This document shows, one piece after another, positions 33,839 through 44,014 of a DNA stretch of 64,000 bases; the first letter of the stretch is position 1, and each line of letters begins with the position of its first letter. The notes beneath the pieces are model-generated. The model was not told the DNA's origin. It did not search any database and worked only from the letters and a program-made list of their open reading frames with translations. The translations under genes and the position numbers were made by a program. The DNA comes from Mactromeris polynyma (lineage: Eukaryota; Mollusca; Bivalvia; Venerida; Mactridae): positions 9,073,901-9,137,900 of the forward strand of contig JASFXZ010000013.1 of NCBI GenBank assembly GCA_032209605.1, in the 5' to 3' direction.

Positions 33839-34002
33839 CAGTCGGACCTCATTCAATCGAATTCATTATTTCCAATAATAAGTGTTTTCGAATAGCCCAT
33901 TTTAATTTGAAATGCCTAAGAAAATACATCGGGACTTAATACTTATTTCGGGTAATACCAAGTATTTGGATGGAAGGTTGTCAAATAAACAAGGTCCAAC
34001 TG
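33839..34002 (+). mobile_element. CAGTCGGACCTCG-family MITE
   Basis: Ends CAGTCGGACCTCATTCAATC and AACAAGGTCCAACTG (then TA). Contains TTTCGAATAGCCCATTTT variants. 164 bp, intact. Confidence 0.85.
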
Positions 34003-34740
34003 TACAATAACTGTCAGTAGCTGTCTATAGGCTGTTGCACATTAAAATTAAGAAGTTTGTGTCTTGTCAACCACACCCATATCTTGTCATACCGAACCAT
34101 TTGCTGTCTTTAAATATACTCAGAACATTTAAAAACGCACACTTTTGTACCTATGAAATGTCTTTAGCGGTCATTTAAGTATGTTTAAAACTCATTTTGA
34201 TATGAAAATACCAGTTCATTGAACGAGAATTTAGTGTTAATCACTGTGTAAAATGAAATAATATCATGTTAAGTTATCTTGCATGCCTAGGTAAGTTCAT
34301 GACATTTGAGAAATCTTTCATTTTGTATTTTTAGATGTACCGAGTATGTTTACATGAAAGATGGTCTGTTAAAATGAAAGACAATCTTAACTTTAAAATT
34401 TTCTTGGGGGGTAGGGACCCTGAATGGGGGTTGGGACCCCGAACGGCAACACTGCTAGTGCAGAGTGTCGAGAGACATGGAATTGTATAGCATCAATTTT
34501 TTCGTATTTTTTTTTTCTTTTTCTAGCCTGTTTTTTACGGGCTATTTATGCATTAAGGTTGTGTTCACACAGATGTAAGCAATGCTTTCCTTCTGTTCGT
34601 CCTTCTTTGTTCATCGTTTTCTGTTGAAAGTGTGTGGTTTTTGCATGCCAGAATTTGCCTAGAAAATTGTCTTACCATTTGTTTTTATGTTGGTATCATG
34701 TGTCGTATGTGAAATTCTGGGAATTCGCACAAAATTATTG
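34003..34740. other. No feature seen
   Basis: Intergenic; the open frame at 34424-34627 has no domain or context. Confidence 0.5.
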
Positions 34741-34746
34741 TAACTT

Positions 34747-35070
34747 AGGCGTAAAAAAAAAAATATGTTTGTTTCAGGTTTCCGAACGTACCCTATTTCT
34801 TGCCCCTTGAACATTTTTCGTTTGTTGAATTTTTTTTGAATTTTTTGGTAAAATTTCTTTTTTTACGAGTATTCCAGCTATAGAGCTTTATATTCACATT
34901 GATTAAACATTGTTCCTGTTAAAAGGCAAAGGGGATTTGTCTTTTAACATATATTCATTTAAATCTATGTTTAATTTACTTTGTTTGAAAATTAAAAAAA
35001 AAATCTCCGAAAAAAATTTTTGTTTTTGCATGAAACCTAAAACAAACATATAATTTTTAAAAACCTTAGA
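34747..35070. mobile_element. AGGCC-TIR-like element, copy 2
   Basis: About 325 bp. Left: TTAGGCGTAAAAAAAAAAAT then ATGTTTGTTTCAGGTTTC; right: GAAACCTAAAACAAACATAT then AACCTTA. The inverted ends are clear, but membership in the 10147 family is less so. Confidence 0.6.
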
Positions 35071-35666
35071 ATACTATAAGAAAGAAAGTTACCATAGTTT
35101 TCTGTCAATTCCCTTCATTTTATGATCTGTTGCTTCTAATACACCTCATTTTGTGTACTGTACATTTTGTACCTTTACTAAAGATCTAATTATTTGCATA
35201 TTTTTTACCATCAATAAAGTTATTATATTGAAACCAAGAGTTTGTTGTTCCTGTAGTTTGTTACAATTTGACCCAATTTTGTGAGTCTGTTTGCGGTGAG
35301 CTCGATATAGTCGTGTGTTAGTTTGTGCGTCCGTCCGGATTTTCTTTGTCCGGATCATTACTCTGTTACTTACGAGGGAATATAATATCGTAGAAATAAC
35401 ATAAAATATTGAGTATAATAGATATGAGTTTCCACATACAACGCATTCAAAAGTCCACGTATTTTGTATCACCCCTCGTATGTCCGTAGCTCAAAGGAAA
35501 TATAATTTCTGTTGTTTGAGTTAACGAATTAGACGAAAATTAATTTCCCTTGGTATAAGCTCCGATAGGTGGCGTTTTACGCACGAGGTTTCGTGCGTGG
35601 TTGAGTAACCGGTTTTGTCATTCAGCCTTGAGACAGTCGGCCGTCCACACACAAAAATCGATAACA

Positions 35667-35999
35667 ATGGACGATACATTGGGCGTTGGCGAAAATAATT
35701 CGTGTACTAATAATGTGCAATTGGACATTAGTAACAACTTAAAAGAAATTCTAAATGAATTGAAAGGACAGAAAAATGAAATTAATTTGTTAAAATCTGA
35801 AGTGCGTGAACGTTCGTTAACTACGGAGGACATTAAAAAGCTGAAGGCTGACAGAGAAATTCGGTGGAGGTTCGAAGGCAATAGGTTACAATACGACTTT
35901 AATTCTGAACTGGAAGAACTTATTAAACAAGGATATAGTGCTATAGACAATGGAAACTTGAAGGTGGTCAGTGAATTACTTGATGAATTACGGGGGTGA
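35667..35999 (+). CDS. DIRS-like Gag, N-terminal part (ends at in-frame TGA)
   Basis: 110 residues from the ATG at 35667 (context ATAACAATGG). Largely helical and charged, with heptad-like spacing (NLKEILNELKGQKNEINLLK, residues about 27-46), consistent with a coiled-coil multimerisation region. It stops at TGA 35997-35999, but the same frame stays open for nine codons to the next ATG at 36027 and then through the zinc-knuckle frame. The stop follows a GGGGG run. I therefore read 35667-36455 as one Gag frame broken by a single stop, either a mutation or a recoding site. Confidence 0.65.
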   Translation: MDDTLGVGENNSCTNNVQLDISNNLKEILNELKGQKNEINLLKSEVRERSLTTEDIKKLKADREIRWRFEGNRLQYDFNSELEELIKQGYSAIDNGNLKVVSELLDELRG

Positions 36000-36026
36000 G
36001 TACACGTCAGAAATAAACACATACGC

Positions 36027-36455
36027 ATGGCGGATTCAAGTGATGGTGGGTGGGAAACAGTTCGACAGTATCAGTCAAACCCTCTGGCCAGTGACTCTGA
36101 CGACGAGTCGAAGATTAACAGAGCGGAGCAGAGAGCCATTAAACGGAAGAAAACCACACAGAAGCCGAAAACGCAAAAACGGAAACCGTCTGCTGCGTAC
36201 GGTTATTCGGATAGTATGCGCATGCATGGTACACAGGGGACTAGTACAACTGGATATCCAACATTTCTTCAGTCGGCACAGCCATACGGAGGAAAGAATA
36301 ATCTTTTTCGAGGCTACGGAAACCCAACTTCCGGTATTCGACCGTTCTTCTCAGCAGTCGGGCCATGCTTCGCGTGCGGGGAGCTCAATCATATCAGGCG
36401 GAATTGTCCATACACCAAGCCAGGCCAGCAACCTGAACAATCCCTCAAGAAATGA
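36027..36455 (+). CDS. DIRS-like Gag, C-terminal part with CCHC knuckle
   Basis: 142 residues. An acidic N-terminus is followed by a very basic stretch (KRKKTTQKPKTQKRK, about residues 39-53), a Gly/Tyr/Pro-rich linker and one zinc knuckle CFACGELNHIRRNC (CX2CX4HX4C, about residues 113-126). This is the usual nucleic-acid-binding end of a retroelement Gag. It is in the same frame as 35667-35999. Confidence 0.75.
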   Translation: MADSSDGGWETVRQYQSNPLASDSDDESKINRAEQRAIKRKKTTQKPKTQKRKPSAAYGYSDSMRMHGTQGTSTTGYPTFLQSAQPYGGKNNLFRGYGNPTSGIRPFFSAVGPCFACGELNHIRRNCPYTKPGQQPEQSLKK

Positions 36456-36474
36456 GACGGTGGAAAATGTGTCA

Positions 36475-37992
36475 ATGGGGAAACATGGTGTTAATGTTGA
36501 AGATGAGTATGCTATTTGTAATTCATTTATGTATGACCATGATCGTTTCACTGATGATTACTTTGTATATGAGCAAGGGCAAAAACACATGATTGTCAAG
36601 AACAGACTTAAAAATCACTTTCAATTTTGGGTATCTATTGGCGCAAGCAAATTTATTTTGGATACCATAATGTATGGATATAGAATACCATTCTATTCGC
36701 AACCTCCAAAATCCTTTTCAAAGAATAACATTTCAGCGATTAGGGAAAGGGACTTTGTCATTGAAGCTGTCAATGATTTGTTAGAGAGGGGATTGATTGA
36801 AAAATGTTCCCATATGCCGACAGTTGTTAATCCGCTTTCGGTGTCAAATCATACAAATGGGAAAAAACGTTTGATTTTAGATTTGCGCATGGTTAACAAA
36901 CATGTTTGGAAGCAATCGGTAAAATACGAAGATCTCCGACTTGCTCTATTGTATTTAGAGAAGGGAAGCTGGATGATTAAGTTTGATATACACTCGGCCT
37001 ATCACTTCATTGATATATATTATAAACACACTGAGTATCTTGGCTTTTCTTTTACAACTGCAGGAGGAGAAAAATGTTATTTCAAATTTCTAGTATTACC
37101 TTTTGGTTTGGGGGTAGCCCCTTATCTGTATACAAAGTTCACCCGCCCATTGATAGCTAAATGGAGAGGCGAGGGGAAAAGGGTCATAATGTTTCTCGAT
37201 GATGGTTTCGGTACGGCAGGTTCTTATGATAGCACAAAGATGTTAGGAAATCAAATAAAACGTGATTTGTTGGCTTCGGGGCTCATACCTAAAGTCGATA
37301 AGTCAATATGGGAGCCGGTTCAGGTGCTTGAATGGCTAGGGGCTATTTTAAATGCAGAACAGTATGAAATTAGCATTCCTCAAAGGCGAATAGATAAAGC
37401 CATTACAACTTTGAGGGGCATTAAGGGTAGATCAAGGGTTTCCGTTAGGAATGTTGCCAGTCTGGTTGGACAAATTATTTCTATGAGCATTGTCATTGGA
37501 ACAGTGTCACAGATCATGACCAGGTATCTAAGCATTGACATATTGAAAGCTCCGACGTGGCAATCATTCATTAAATTGTCGTACGAGAGTTTATCTCAAA
37601 TGTCATTTTGGGAAAATGCACTTAATACTACCAATGTGCGTCGTTTAAATTCGTCTAATGCATGCTCGAAAATAGTATATAGTGATGCTTCCGGTACAGG
37701 GTATGCTGGGTATGAGGTAGGCACGGTTAATGGGGTGTGTCATGGCTCATGGTCTGCAGACGAAGCCGGCAAATCATCCACATGGAGAGAGTTATGTGCA
37801 GTTTATAGAGTGCTTAATTCGCTCTTACACATTTTGTGTTGCCAAAGGGTAAAATGGTTTACAGATAATACAAACGTATGTAGTATAGTGCAAAAGGGGT
37901 CCATGAAAACAGAATTACAGGATTACAGGTGGTCGGTCCGGTCTCATGGAGGCTTTAACCTAAAAACAATGTTTGTGTTTTGTTGTTTATGA
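36475..37992 (+). CDS. DIRS-like reverse transcriptase-RNase H
   Basis: 506 codons including the stop from the ATG at 36475; the frame is open upstream to about 35971, overlapping Gag in the +1 frame, so the true start or a frameshift site is unclear. Reverse transcriptase motifs in order: RLILDLRMVN, MIKFDIHSAYHF (first catalytic Asp), LPFGLGVAPYLYTK and VIMFLDDGFG (the LDD catalytic pair). RNase H follows: YSDASGTGYAGYE (Asp), STWRELCAVYRVL (Glu) and KWFTDNTNVCSIV (Asp). The WREL-type RNase H directly after the RT, without an integrase, is typical of DIRS/Ngaro elements. No frameshift is visible through RNase H. The final 20 codons look non-homologous, so the frame probably runs into the truncation junction. 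Confidence 0.85.
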   Translation: MGKHGVNVEDEYAICNSFMYDHDRFTDDYFVYEQGQKHMIVKNRLKNHFQFWVSIGASKFILDTIMYGYRIPFYSQPPKSFSKNNISAIRERDFVIEAVNDLLERGLIEKCSHMPTVVNPLSVSNHTNGKKRLILDLRMVNKHVWKQSVKYEDLRLALLYLEKGSWMIKFDIHSAYHFIDIYYKHTEYLGFSFTTAGGEKCYFKFLVLPFGLGVAPYLYTKFTRPLIAKWRGEGKRVIMFLDDGFGTAGSYDSTKMLGNQIKRDLLASGLIPKVDKSIWEPVQVLEWLGAILNAEQYEISIPQRRIDKAITTLRGIKGRSRVSVRNVASLVGQIISMSIVIGTVSQIMTRYLSIDILKAPTWQSFIKLSYESLSQMSFWENALNTTNVRRLNSSNACSKIVYSDASGTGYAGYEVGTVNGVCHGSWSADEAGKSSTWRELCAVYRVLNSLLHILCCQRVKWFTDNTNVCSIVQKGSMKTELQDYRWSVRSHGGFNLKTMFVFCCL

Positions 37993-38041
37993 CAAGAAAT
38001 GCTATCGGAGGATAGTTGCCTCAAGGGAAGCTAGTTTTTCG

Positions 38042-38425
38042 AGTATATCGGTCAATTTAAATCTTTTAATGAGTGTTTTAAGTCTGTTAATATAATACAC
38101 TTCAATTGACTATTGCATACGAAAATGCCACACATTGCACTACAGAGGTTACAGGAAAAGGAACTTTCCGGGGGGGGCAGCATATCCCCATACCTCCCCT
38201 ATTACTTGCGTACACATTCTACAAGACCTTGCTACTCCGATGCTAGGAGTATGTTGTCTGCGACAACTTAACTGAAGATAATATATCCATAATCGGGTTT
38301 ATTTCATGTTACATATACAGATGGTGGTGGATCTTTCTCATTCATCGACAATTGCACCGATACGTATTGTGGCGGATTTTTCAAGTACCACCAAATGCTG
38401 AGTAACGGGATGACGCGTTTTAAGG
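38042..38425. other. No feature seen
   Basis: Flank of the retrotransposon. A searched-for Tyr-recombinase (Arg...His-x-x-Arg...Tyr) is not present in any frame. Confidence 0.5.
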
Positions 38426-38429
38426 TATA

Positions 38430-38612
38430 CAGTAAACCCTCAATAATAAGACCACCCTTGGGACCCTTGACAACTTATCTTAATATCGAGGTGGTCTTAA
38501 TAAAGACGTTGAATAGGAAAAGAGTAAAACAGTGAAAATGGACTTGAAAAATCATGTTCTTAATTTTGAGGTGGTTTTATCATTGGGTTGGTCTTCAAGT
38601 GAGGTTTAACTG
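38430..38612 (+). mobile_element. GACCACCTC-family MITE, intact reference copy
   Basis: 183 bp between TA dinucleotides: TA|CAGTAAACCCTCAATAATAA ... GTGAGGTTTAACTG|TA. The interior alternates GAGGTGGTCTTA and its complement. CAGT ends plus TA duplication indicate a Tc1/mariner-type MITE. Other members: 7127, 33517, 44424, 52896, 54681, 62571, 63091. Confidence 0.88.
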
Positions 38613-38910
38613 TACACAGATTTCACCATCGACAGCTGTATGAATGACCTTAAATTACTACACATCTACAGGCATTGGAATGATTTCGGCATGCCGCCGA
38701 AACAATAGTCACTTATGTTCGATTTACTTTGTTTTTCTAGCAATTTACGTTGTCACAGCGCTATTACATGCACAGTCCCATGAACTTTATTTAACACTTG
38801 TTTACTGTCCTGCTTTTAGGACATTAGCGAGTCGCTACAAGGTTATAGACGCATGTCGATTCGCCTGTCTAAAAATATACAATATCAGTTGCACGAGAGG
38901 TATATAAATG

Positions 38911-38933
38911 CAGAGAGAGAGAGAGAGAGAGAG
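38911..38933. repeat. (GA)n microsatellite
   Basis: About 11 GA units followed by a GTTTCAAAA duplication (38934-38953). Confidence 0.9.
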
Positions 38934-38953
38934 TTTCAAAAGTTTCAAAAGTT

Positions 38954-39445
38954 TATTTGTGATAATGGCCACCGGCCCATTCTCCTAAACATGTAACTAA
39001 ACACATGTATATAATGTGTGTTGAGTGACATAGAAATATGTGAAAGACTTACACAATTGCTCGTAACAATTACAAATAAAAAGCCAAAGTACATGTTTAT
39101 ACAAGACAACCAGAGTGAAAGATTATTTAGCTACAGAAATAAATTCATTTCCAGTTTGAGTAATTCAGAGAGAGAGTAGTAACTATTGTGGCGAAAATCT
39201 AGAATGCCCCTACCCAAAAACATTTTCTTGAAAGACGACTACTTCCTTATACACGTTCCTCTCAGTAGCATACTGTATACACAAGGAATTAAACACTTGT
39301 CAACTTCATTCTTAGCTGTCAGGTTACTGGCGTTCTTATGTCGGTAAATCTCAAACATTCTCCTTACCAGTCAAGAAATACAACTGCATCCTTCTGAGTA
39401 TCCCATAAATTAATTTTCAATTAAAGTACGTCTCAAAAGCAACAT
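38954..39445. other. No feature seen
   Basis: Intergenic AT-rich DNA before the 41-bp array. Confidence 0.5.
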
Positions 39446-39449
39446 CTGG

Positions 39450-40505
39450 TAGAACAATAATCATTGGCCGCTTAAAATTTCCAAAACAGAATGCCCAATA
39501 ACCATTGGCCGCTAGAATTTTCCAAAACAGAATGCCCAATAACCATTGGCCGCTAGAATTTTCCAAAACAGAATGCCCAATAACCATTGGCCGCTAGAAT
39601 TTTCCAAAACAGAATGCCCAATAACCATTGGCCGCTAGAATGTTCCAAAACAGAATGCCCAATAACCATTGGCCGCTAGAATTTTCCAAAACAGAATGCC
39701 CAATAACCATTGGCCACTAGAATTTACCAAAACAGAATGCCCAATAACCATTGCCCACTACAATTTTCCAAAACAGAATGCCCAATAACCATTGGCCGCT
39801 AGAATGTTCCAAAACAGAATGCCCAATAACCATTGCCCGCTACAATTTTCCAAAACAGAATGCCCAATAACCATTGCCCGCTACAATTTTCCAAAACAGA
39901 ATGCCCAATAACCATTTCCCGCTACAATTTTCCAAAACAGAATGCCCAATAACCATTGCCCGCTACAATTTTCCAAAACAGAATGCCCAATTACCATTGC
40001 CCGCTAGAATTTTCCAAAACAGAATGCCCAATAACCATTGGCCGCTAGAATTTACCAAAACAGAATGCCCAATAACCATTGCCCACTACAATTTTCCAAA
40101 ACAGAATGCCCAATAACCATTGGCCGCTAGAATGTTCCAAAACAGAATGCCCAATAACCATTGCCCGCTACAATTTTCCAAAACAGAATGCCCAATAACC
40201 ATTGCCCGCTACAATTTTCCAAAACAGAATGCCCAATAACCATTGCCCGCTACAATTTTCCAAAACAGAATGCCCAATAACCATTGCCCGCTACAATTTT
40301 CCAAAACAGAATGCCCAATTACCATTGCCCGCTACAATTTTCCAAAACAGAATGCCCAATAACCATTGGCCGCTAGAATGTTCCAAAACAGAATACCCAA
40401 TAACCATTGGCCGCTAGAATGTTCCAAAACAGAATGCCCAATAACCATTGGCCGCTAGAATGTTCCAAAACAGAATGCCCAATAACCATTGCCCGCTACA
40501 ATTTC
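39450..40505 (+). repeat. 41-bp satellite, about 25 copies
   Basis: Unit starts CCATTGGCCGCTAGAATTTT and ends CCAAAACAGAATGCCCAATAA. Two main variants alternate in blocks: TTGGCCGCTAGAAT and TTGCCCGCTACAAT. A single-base variant (GAATGTTCC) recurs every few units. Each unit contains an ATTGG box. The two open frames across it derive from the repeat. Confidence 0.96.
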
Positions 40506-40559
40506 CAAAGTAAAACAATTGGATATTGAAATTCCTACCTGGCCGCTAGAATTGTCCAA

Positions 40560-41300
40560 AAAAGAACAATTGGTATTGAATTTACTATCCGGCCGCTAGA
40601 ATTTTAACATACATTTTGTATTTAAAATTTACAAAATTCATATTTACCTGCATTTTTTTAATCATTGAATTTAAACGATTGAACATTTGTTGAAATAATC
40701 ATTATTGTCCGCTGCACACATTATGCCAATTTATTAAAATCTGAATTGTTATAGCAACGTAGGGGCAAAAAAACAACATGTAACACTTTTAAGTTTTATA
40801 ATGATTATGAATAAGGTCCCCAGATCAGACAATAACAAAGGTACGGTATTTTGCAATCTTAAGCCTCTGTTTGTAACTCAGAACATGTAAATATGCTCAT
40901 GTGACATGTCAGTAGTTAACTTAATTATTTGTAGTAGGGATAAAAAGATATGTTACATAAACACACAGAGTCATAGCTATTTGGATGCAGGAAGGCGTAA
41001 GGCTGATACCCTCCGAAAAGCCAACATTTTACTGGCTAGCTTCCTCTCATAAAAATCTGCATACCGGTTGGGATTCGAACAAGCCGTGGTGTGGGAAAAG
41101 TAATTTCCATTCAGCGTACATAATCATTAGAAAAAATGGCGTCAAATTATGAATTTATACAACGATGTATACATACTATTCGTTGATTGTTTTCGGGTTA
41201 TTTTTGGTAGAAATCGGAAATAGAGCGTCCTTCGAAACCCATCTGTACAACCCGGCTATATTCTAATGACACAGATAATGTGTTCATTGTTCTGAATTAC
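40560..41300. other. No gene; tRNA-like remnant
   Basis: Degenerate units to about 40605, then AT-rich DNA. On the minus strand 41048-41078 holds GTTCGAATCCCAACC, a B-box-like motif, with no A box nearby. Confidence 0.45.
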
Positions 41301-41301
41301 T

Positions 41302-41522
41302 ATTTGAGCTGTACGACTTCCAATCTCTTCTGACGTCATTTCTAGAAAACGTGACATGTGACGTCACCATGTACTGACAGTAAGGAAGATTTGCGCCATA
41401 TGGCAATATGAAAACGAAGTGACCATAAGGTGTAAATATTGTTTCCTGCTCGCAAATATTGACATCACATGATGCGATTTCTTGAAATGACGTCACTTAC
41501 AGAAGAGGTTGCACATCCCATG
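41302..41522 (-). mobile_element. TGACGTCA-bearing TIR element, copy 1
   Basis: About 220-bp palindromic element with roughly 60-bp inverted ends (AGAGGTT...TGACGTCATTTC). It carries three complete TGACGTCA octamers (at 41331, 41356 and 41489 approximately), the consensus CRE/ATF site. It matches 57553-57785 in inverse orientation. Confidence 0.8.
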
Positions 41523-41524
41523 CT

Positions 41525-42210
41525 CATATAAAACTATACATTCACCAAAGTTTACAATGTGCATTAGGCATACATGACAGCCAGAAAATTCACGATGCCC
41601 AAAATAACCACTGTATGCTTGAATATCTCAGTCTTACTTTAAACTTCATTTATTATTCGCATATACAACACATATAAATTTACAATACAATACGTTTGAC
41701 ATGTTCTTATTTACATATAATTGTGTTGTTCAACGTTGGCTGTCATAACATCTTTAAGAAAAGAAACGCATAGAAGTGGAGTGACTTTTGTCTGAAAAGA
41801 GACATATTTCAAGGGGTAGGTGACCACAAGAGTAAAACAAACAATGTGATATACCAAAATGTTGGTCAGGGTCTGTAGTTTATCAGACCACCGGCATAAA
41901 TTTTCTAAAGTTGGTGCAAGCCCCGAAATCCAAGATGGCGTCCAAGAAGGCCGCCGTTTATAGAATAAAAGGGTACAATTAAAAAAGCCCTACTGTATTT
42001 TTCAGCAAGCAGTTATAATTACTAAATGGAATTTATCAATATTTACTATGACCGTGCAAACCAATCAAATGTTCGGACATTGCAAAAATGTCGAAGGTCA
42101 AGGTCATATTCAAAGTCAATAGGTCATACAAGTAACAAAAAATGCTGTAGTTCTACCAAAAATGACTAAAATTGTTGAAGTTTTTAGGTATGAGTTCACT
42201 TGATACATAT
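41525..42210. other. No feature seen
   Basis: Intergenic. A CCATCTTGGA-like motif at 41925-41950 is shared with many regions of animal genomes and is not informative. Confidence 0.5.
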
Positions 42211-42211
42211 A

Positions 42212-42289
42212 CCGAGGGCTCAACGCAACACTGTCGTAACTCCTATATAAATTAATAGGAGTTACGACATTGTTGCGTTGAGCCCTCGA
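42212..42289. mobile_element. 78-bp foldback element, copy 3
   Basis: CCGAGGGCTCAACGCAACAC and GTTGCGTTGAGCCCTCG arms around TATATAAATTAATA. Arms are almost perfectly complementary. Confidence 0.92.
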
Positions 42290-42423
42290 TACATAGATAC
42301 ATATACATATAAACTGGACATGTCAAGCATATTATACAATATAAATTTAGAATTGTAACCATGAAAAATACAGTAGGACATCTCACCTTAAATTCAGCCT
42401 ATACAGTCACCCCAATATAGTAA

Positions 42424-42510
42424 CCGACGGGTAGAGCGCCCGACTTCAGGGGCCTTATTCACAAACATTTTAAGACTGTAACTCAGACTATGTGCACCCT
42501 TTGCTCCTAC
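42424..42510 (+). repeat. A-box-like remnant joined to a Harbinger-like end
   Basis: GGGTAGAGCGCCCGACTTCA resembles a tRNA A box and anticodon arm. It is followed directly by GGCCTTATTCACAAACATTT, the end of the 29911 family. Confidence 0.5.
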
Positions 42511-42855
42511 GTTCTAATGCAGACACTTTCTTCAAGGACGTCTATTTCAGTCAATTTCGGTTGCAATTAAAAGTTCGTATGTAAATATGCTGCATGAAAT
42601 GATTATTAAATCAAAAGCATTGAATAATGGCCTTGAGCACCGTGGCACTTACACGTCGCATATAAATCATTTGAAGGAACAATGGTTCTTCTTAAAGCGT
42701 AACTGACATATTTAGTTACACGACATCCTGTTATTCAATTATGAATTTTGTGTTGCTAATTGTGCGTCAGTGCATGCGACATTTCCACACTCTAGTTCAT
42801 GATGTTTCTATCTGGGCAAAAAGTTCACGGTCAGACTGATTTTCAAACATATCTA

Positions 42856-43274
42856 TGGTGGCATATTACTGCCACCAGTTAACATGATAACGTAAAAAAT
42901 ACGAGTTTCGTGTTAGCCACTTAAATATCGCGATATTTGTCTAGCTATCTAGTTAATATTCGTGATTCGTTTTTGGTAAGATAAATATCATAAGACTAAA
43001 AACGGGCTTGAAAGTGCCCAGAACTGCCACCTGTTAACCTTTTTATGATGTACGTATATATACACTTAACGGGTTATCTAGTTATGGGTTAAGAATTTCA
43101 CTTAACCTTATAAGTAGTTAACTAGATAATATTCGTGTTTCTAGTCTTCTGTCTTACTGAAAAAGCATCACGAATATGAACTAGATAGCTAGATAACTAT
43201 CGCGATAATTAAGTGGTTGACACTAAACAATTCGCGAACGTTATCATGTTAAGTGGTGGCAGTAATATGCCACC
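42856..43274. mobile_element. Long-TIR element, 419 bp
   Basis: Inverted ends of about 120 bp: TGGTGGCATATTACTGCCAC on the left, GTGGCAGTAATATGCCACCA on the right, with further pairs CACTTAAATATCGCGATA / TATCGCGATAATTAAGTG and CTAGCTATCTAGTTAATATTCG / CGAATATGAACTAGATAGCT. The very ends are themselves palindromes (GGTGGC...GCCACC). The centre has two more TCTAGTTA repeats. No coding capacity. TA on both sides. Confidence 0.88.
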
Positions 43275-43279
43275 ATACA

Positions 43280-44010
43280 TACCTAATATTAATTGTGACT
43301 TAAGGGATGTTCTAACTGCCCCCAGTACATTTGGTATAATTTGAGTATTTATGAATGAATTTCGTAGGAATTTCGACTGTGTATAACTCAATGCTTGATA
43401 CGTGTTTCTATGAAATTTAATTTCAATTAGTTTATTCCGACGCCCGTCATCTTAATTCTTAATCGAGAGAAGTTGGCGTTGTGATCCGGCGTAATGGTCA
43501 TATTTATTTAGCTTGATTTATATGAAAACAAACAAACAAAAACATGCTTTATATCTCGATATATTGAAATTTCTAAAACTCACAATCCAAAACAACATGC
43601 TTTCTTGTTATTTGTCACGCTGCTCATTATTGCAATAATGAATATTTTCAGTGTTCAATATGCAAATAAAATATATATATGCCCGTGACACAATATTCTC
43701 ATTGTGGACAAGCAATAGTACTTGTGCTTATATATGTGCTTATAATTGTTTTATAGCTTTAAATTTTCACCTGGGAAAGAACTCGTGACAATCTCCTGTG
43801 CAAATCTCTTCGTGGCGATACATTCGGTCACGGCCGTGATTCGGTGCACCTCGACCAGAGTCATGGATTTTTGCAATTCGGCTAGTTTTTCCGAACTGTA
43901 CGGAAATTGCCGAGATGTTCCGATAGGAAATTTTGCATGTATCTGGCGAAAGACGTTCCGAACAAGTTCCGAACACGTATTCGATCTAAGATAAACGGCG
44001 CACAGCACGT
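43280..44010. other. No gene supported; compact GC-richer patch
   Basis: 43775-44010 is richer in CG than its surroundings and open in three frames (82-85 codons, both strands). I recognise no domain; it may be a decayed transposase fragment. GAACTCGTGACAATCTCCTGTG at about 43779 is the end motif of the AGTTCTCTCCC MITE family. Confidence 0.35.
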
Positions 44011-44014
44011 TTTT

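Larger units (their letters stand above)
35534..38041 (+). mobile_element. DIRS-like retrotransposon, recombinase missing
   Basis: About 2.5 kb carrying Gag-like and reverse transcriptase-RNase H frames of the tyrosine-recombinase retrotransposon order. There is no integrase, protease or LTR, and no recombinase either: after RNase H the frame ends at 37992 and no Tyr-recombinase motif follows. Short inverted sequences mark possible ends (CGAAAATTAATTTCCCTTG at 35534 and, reversed, CGAAAAACTAGCTTCCCTTG at 38041). Flanks are unrelated AT-rich DNA. I infer a copy that lost its 3' gene by internal deletion or truncation; it could not move by itself. Confidence 0.75.

Noticed and set aside
35618..36028. 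136-codon minus frame over the DIRS Gag
   Set aside because: Shadow of the Gag reading frame; no motif.
38042..38613. Tyrosine recombinase of the DIRS element
   Set aside because: No frame after 37992 shows the Arg, His-x-x-Arg and Tyr motifs, and the sequence soon becomes an unrelated MITE.
43746..44008. Three overlapping frames of 69-85 codons in a CG-rich patch
   Set aside because: A helix-turn-helix of a decayed transposase was considered, but no frame is convincing and no larger homology can be followed.
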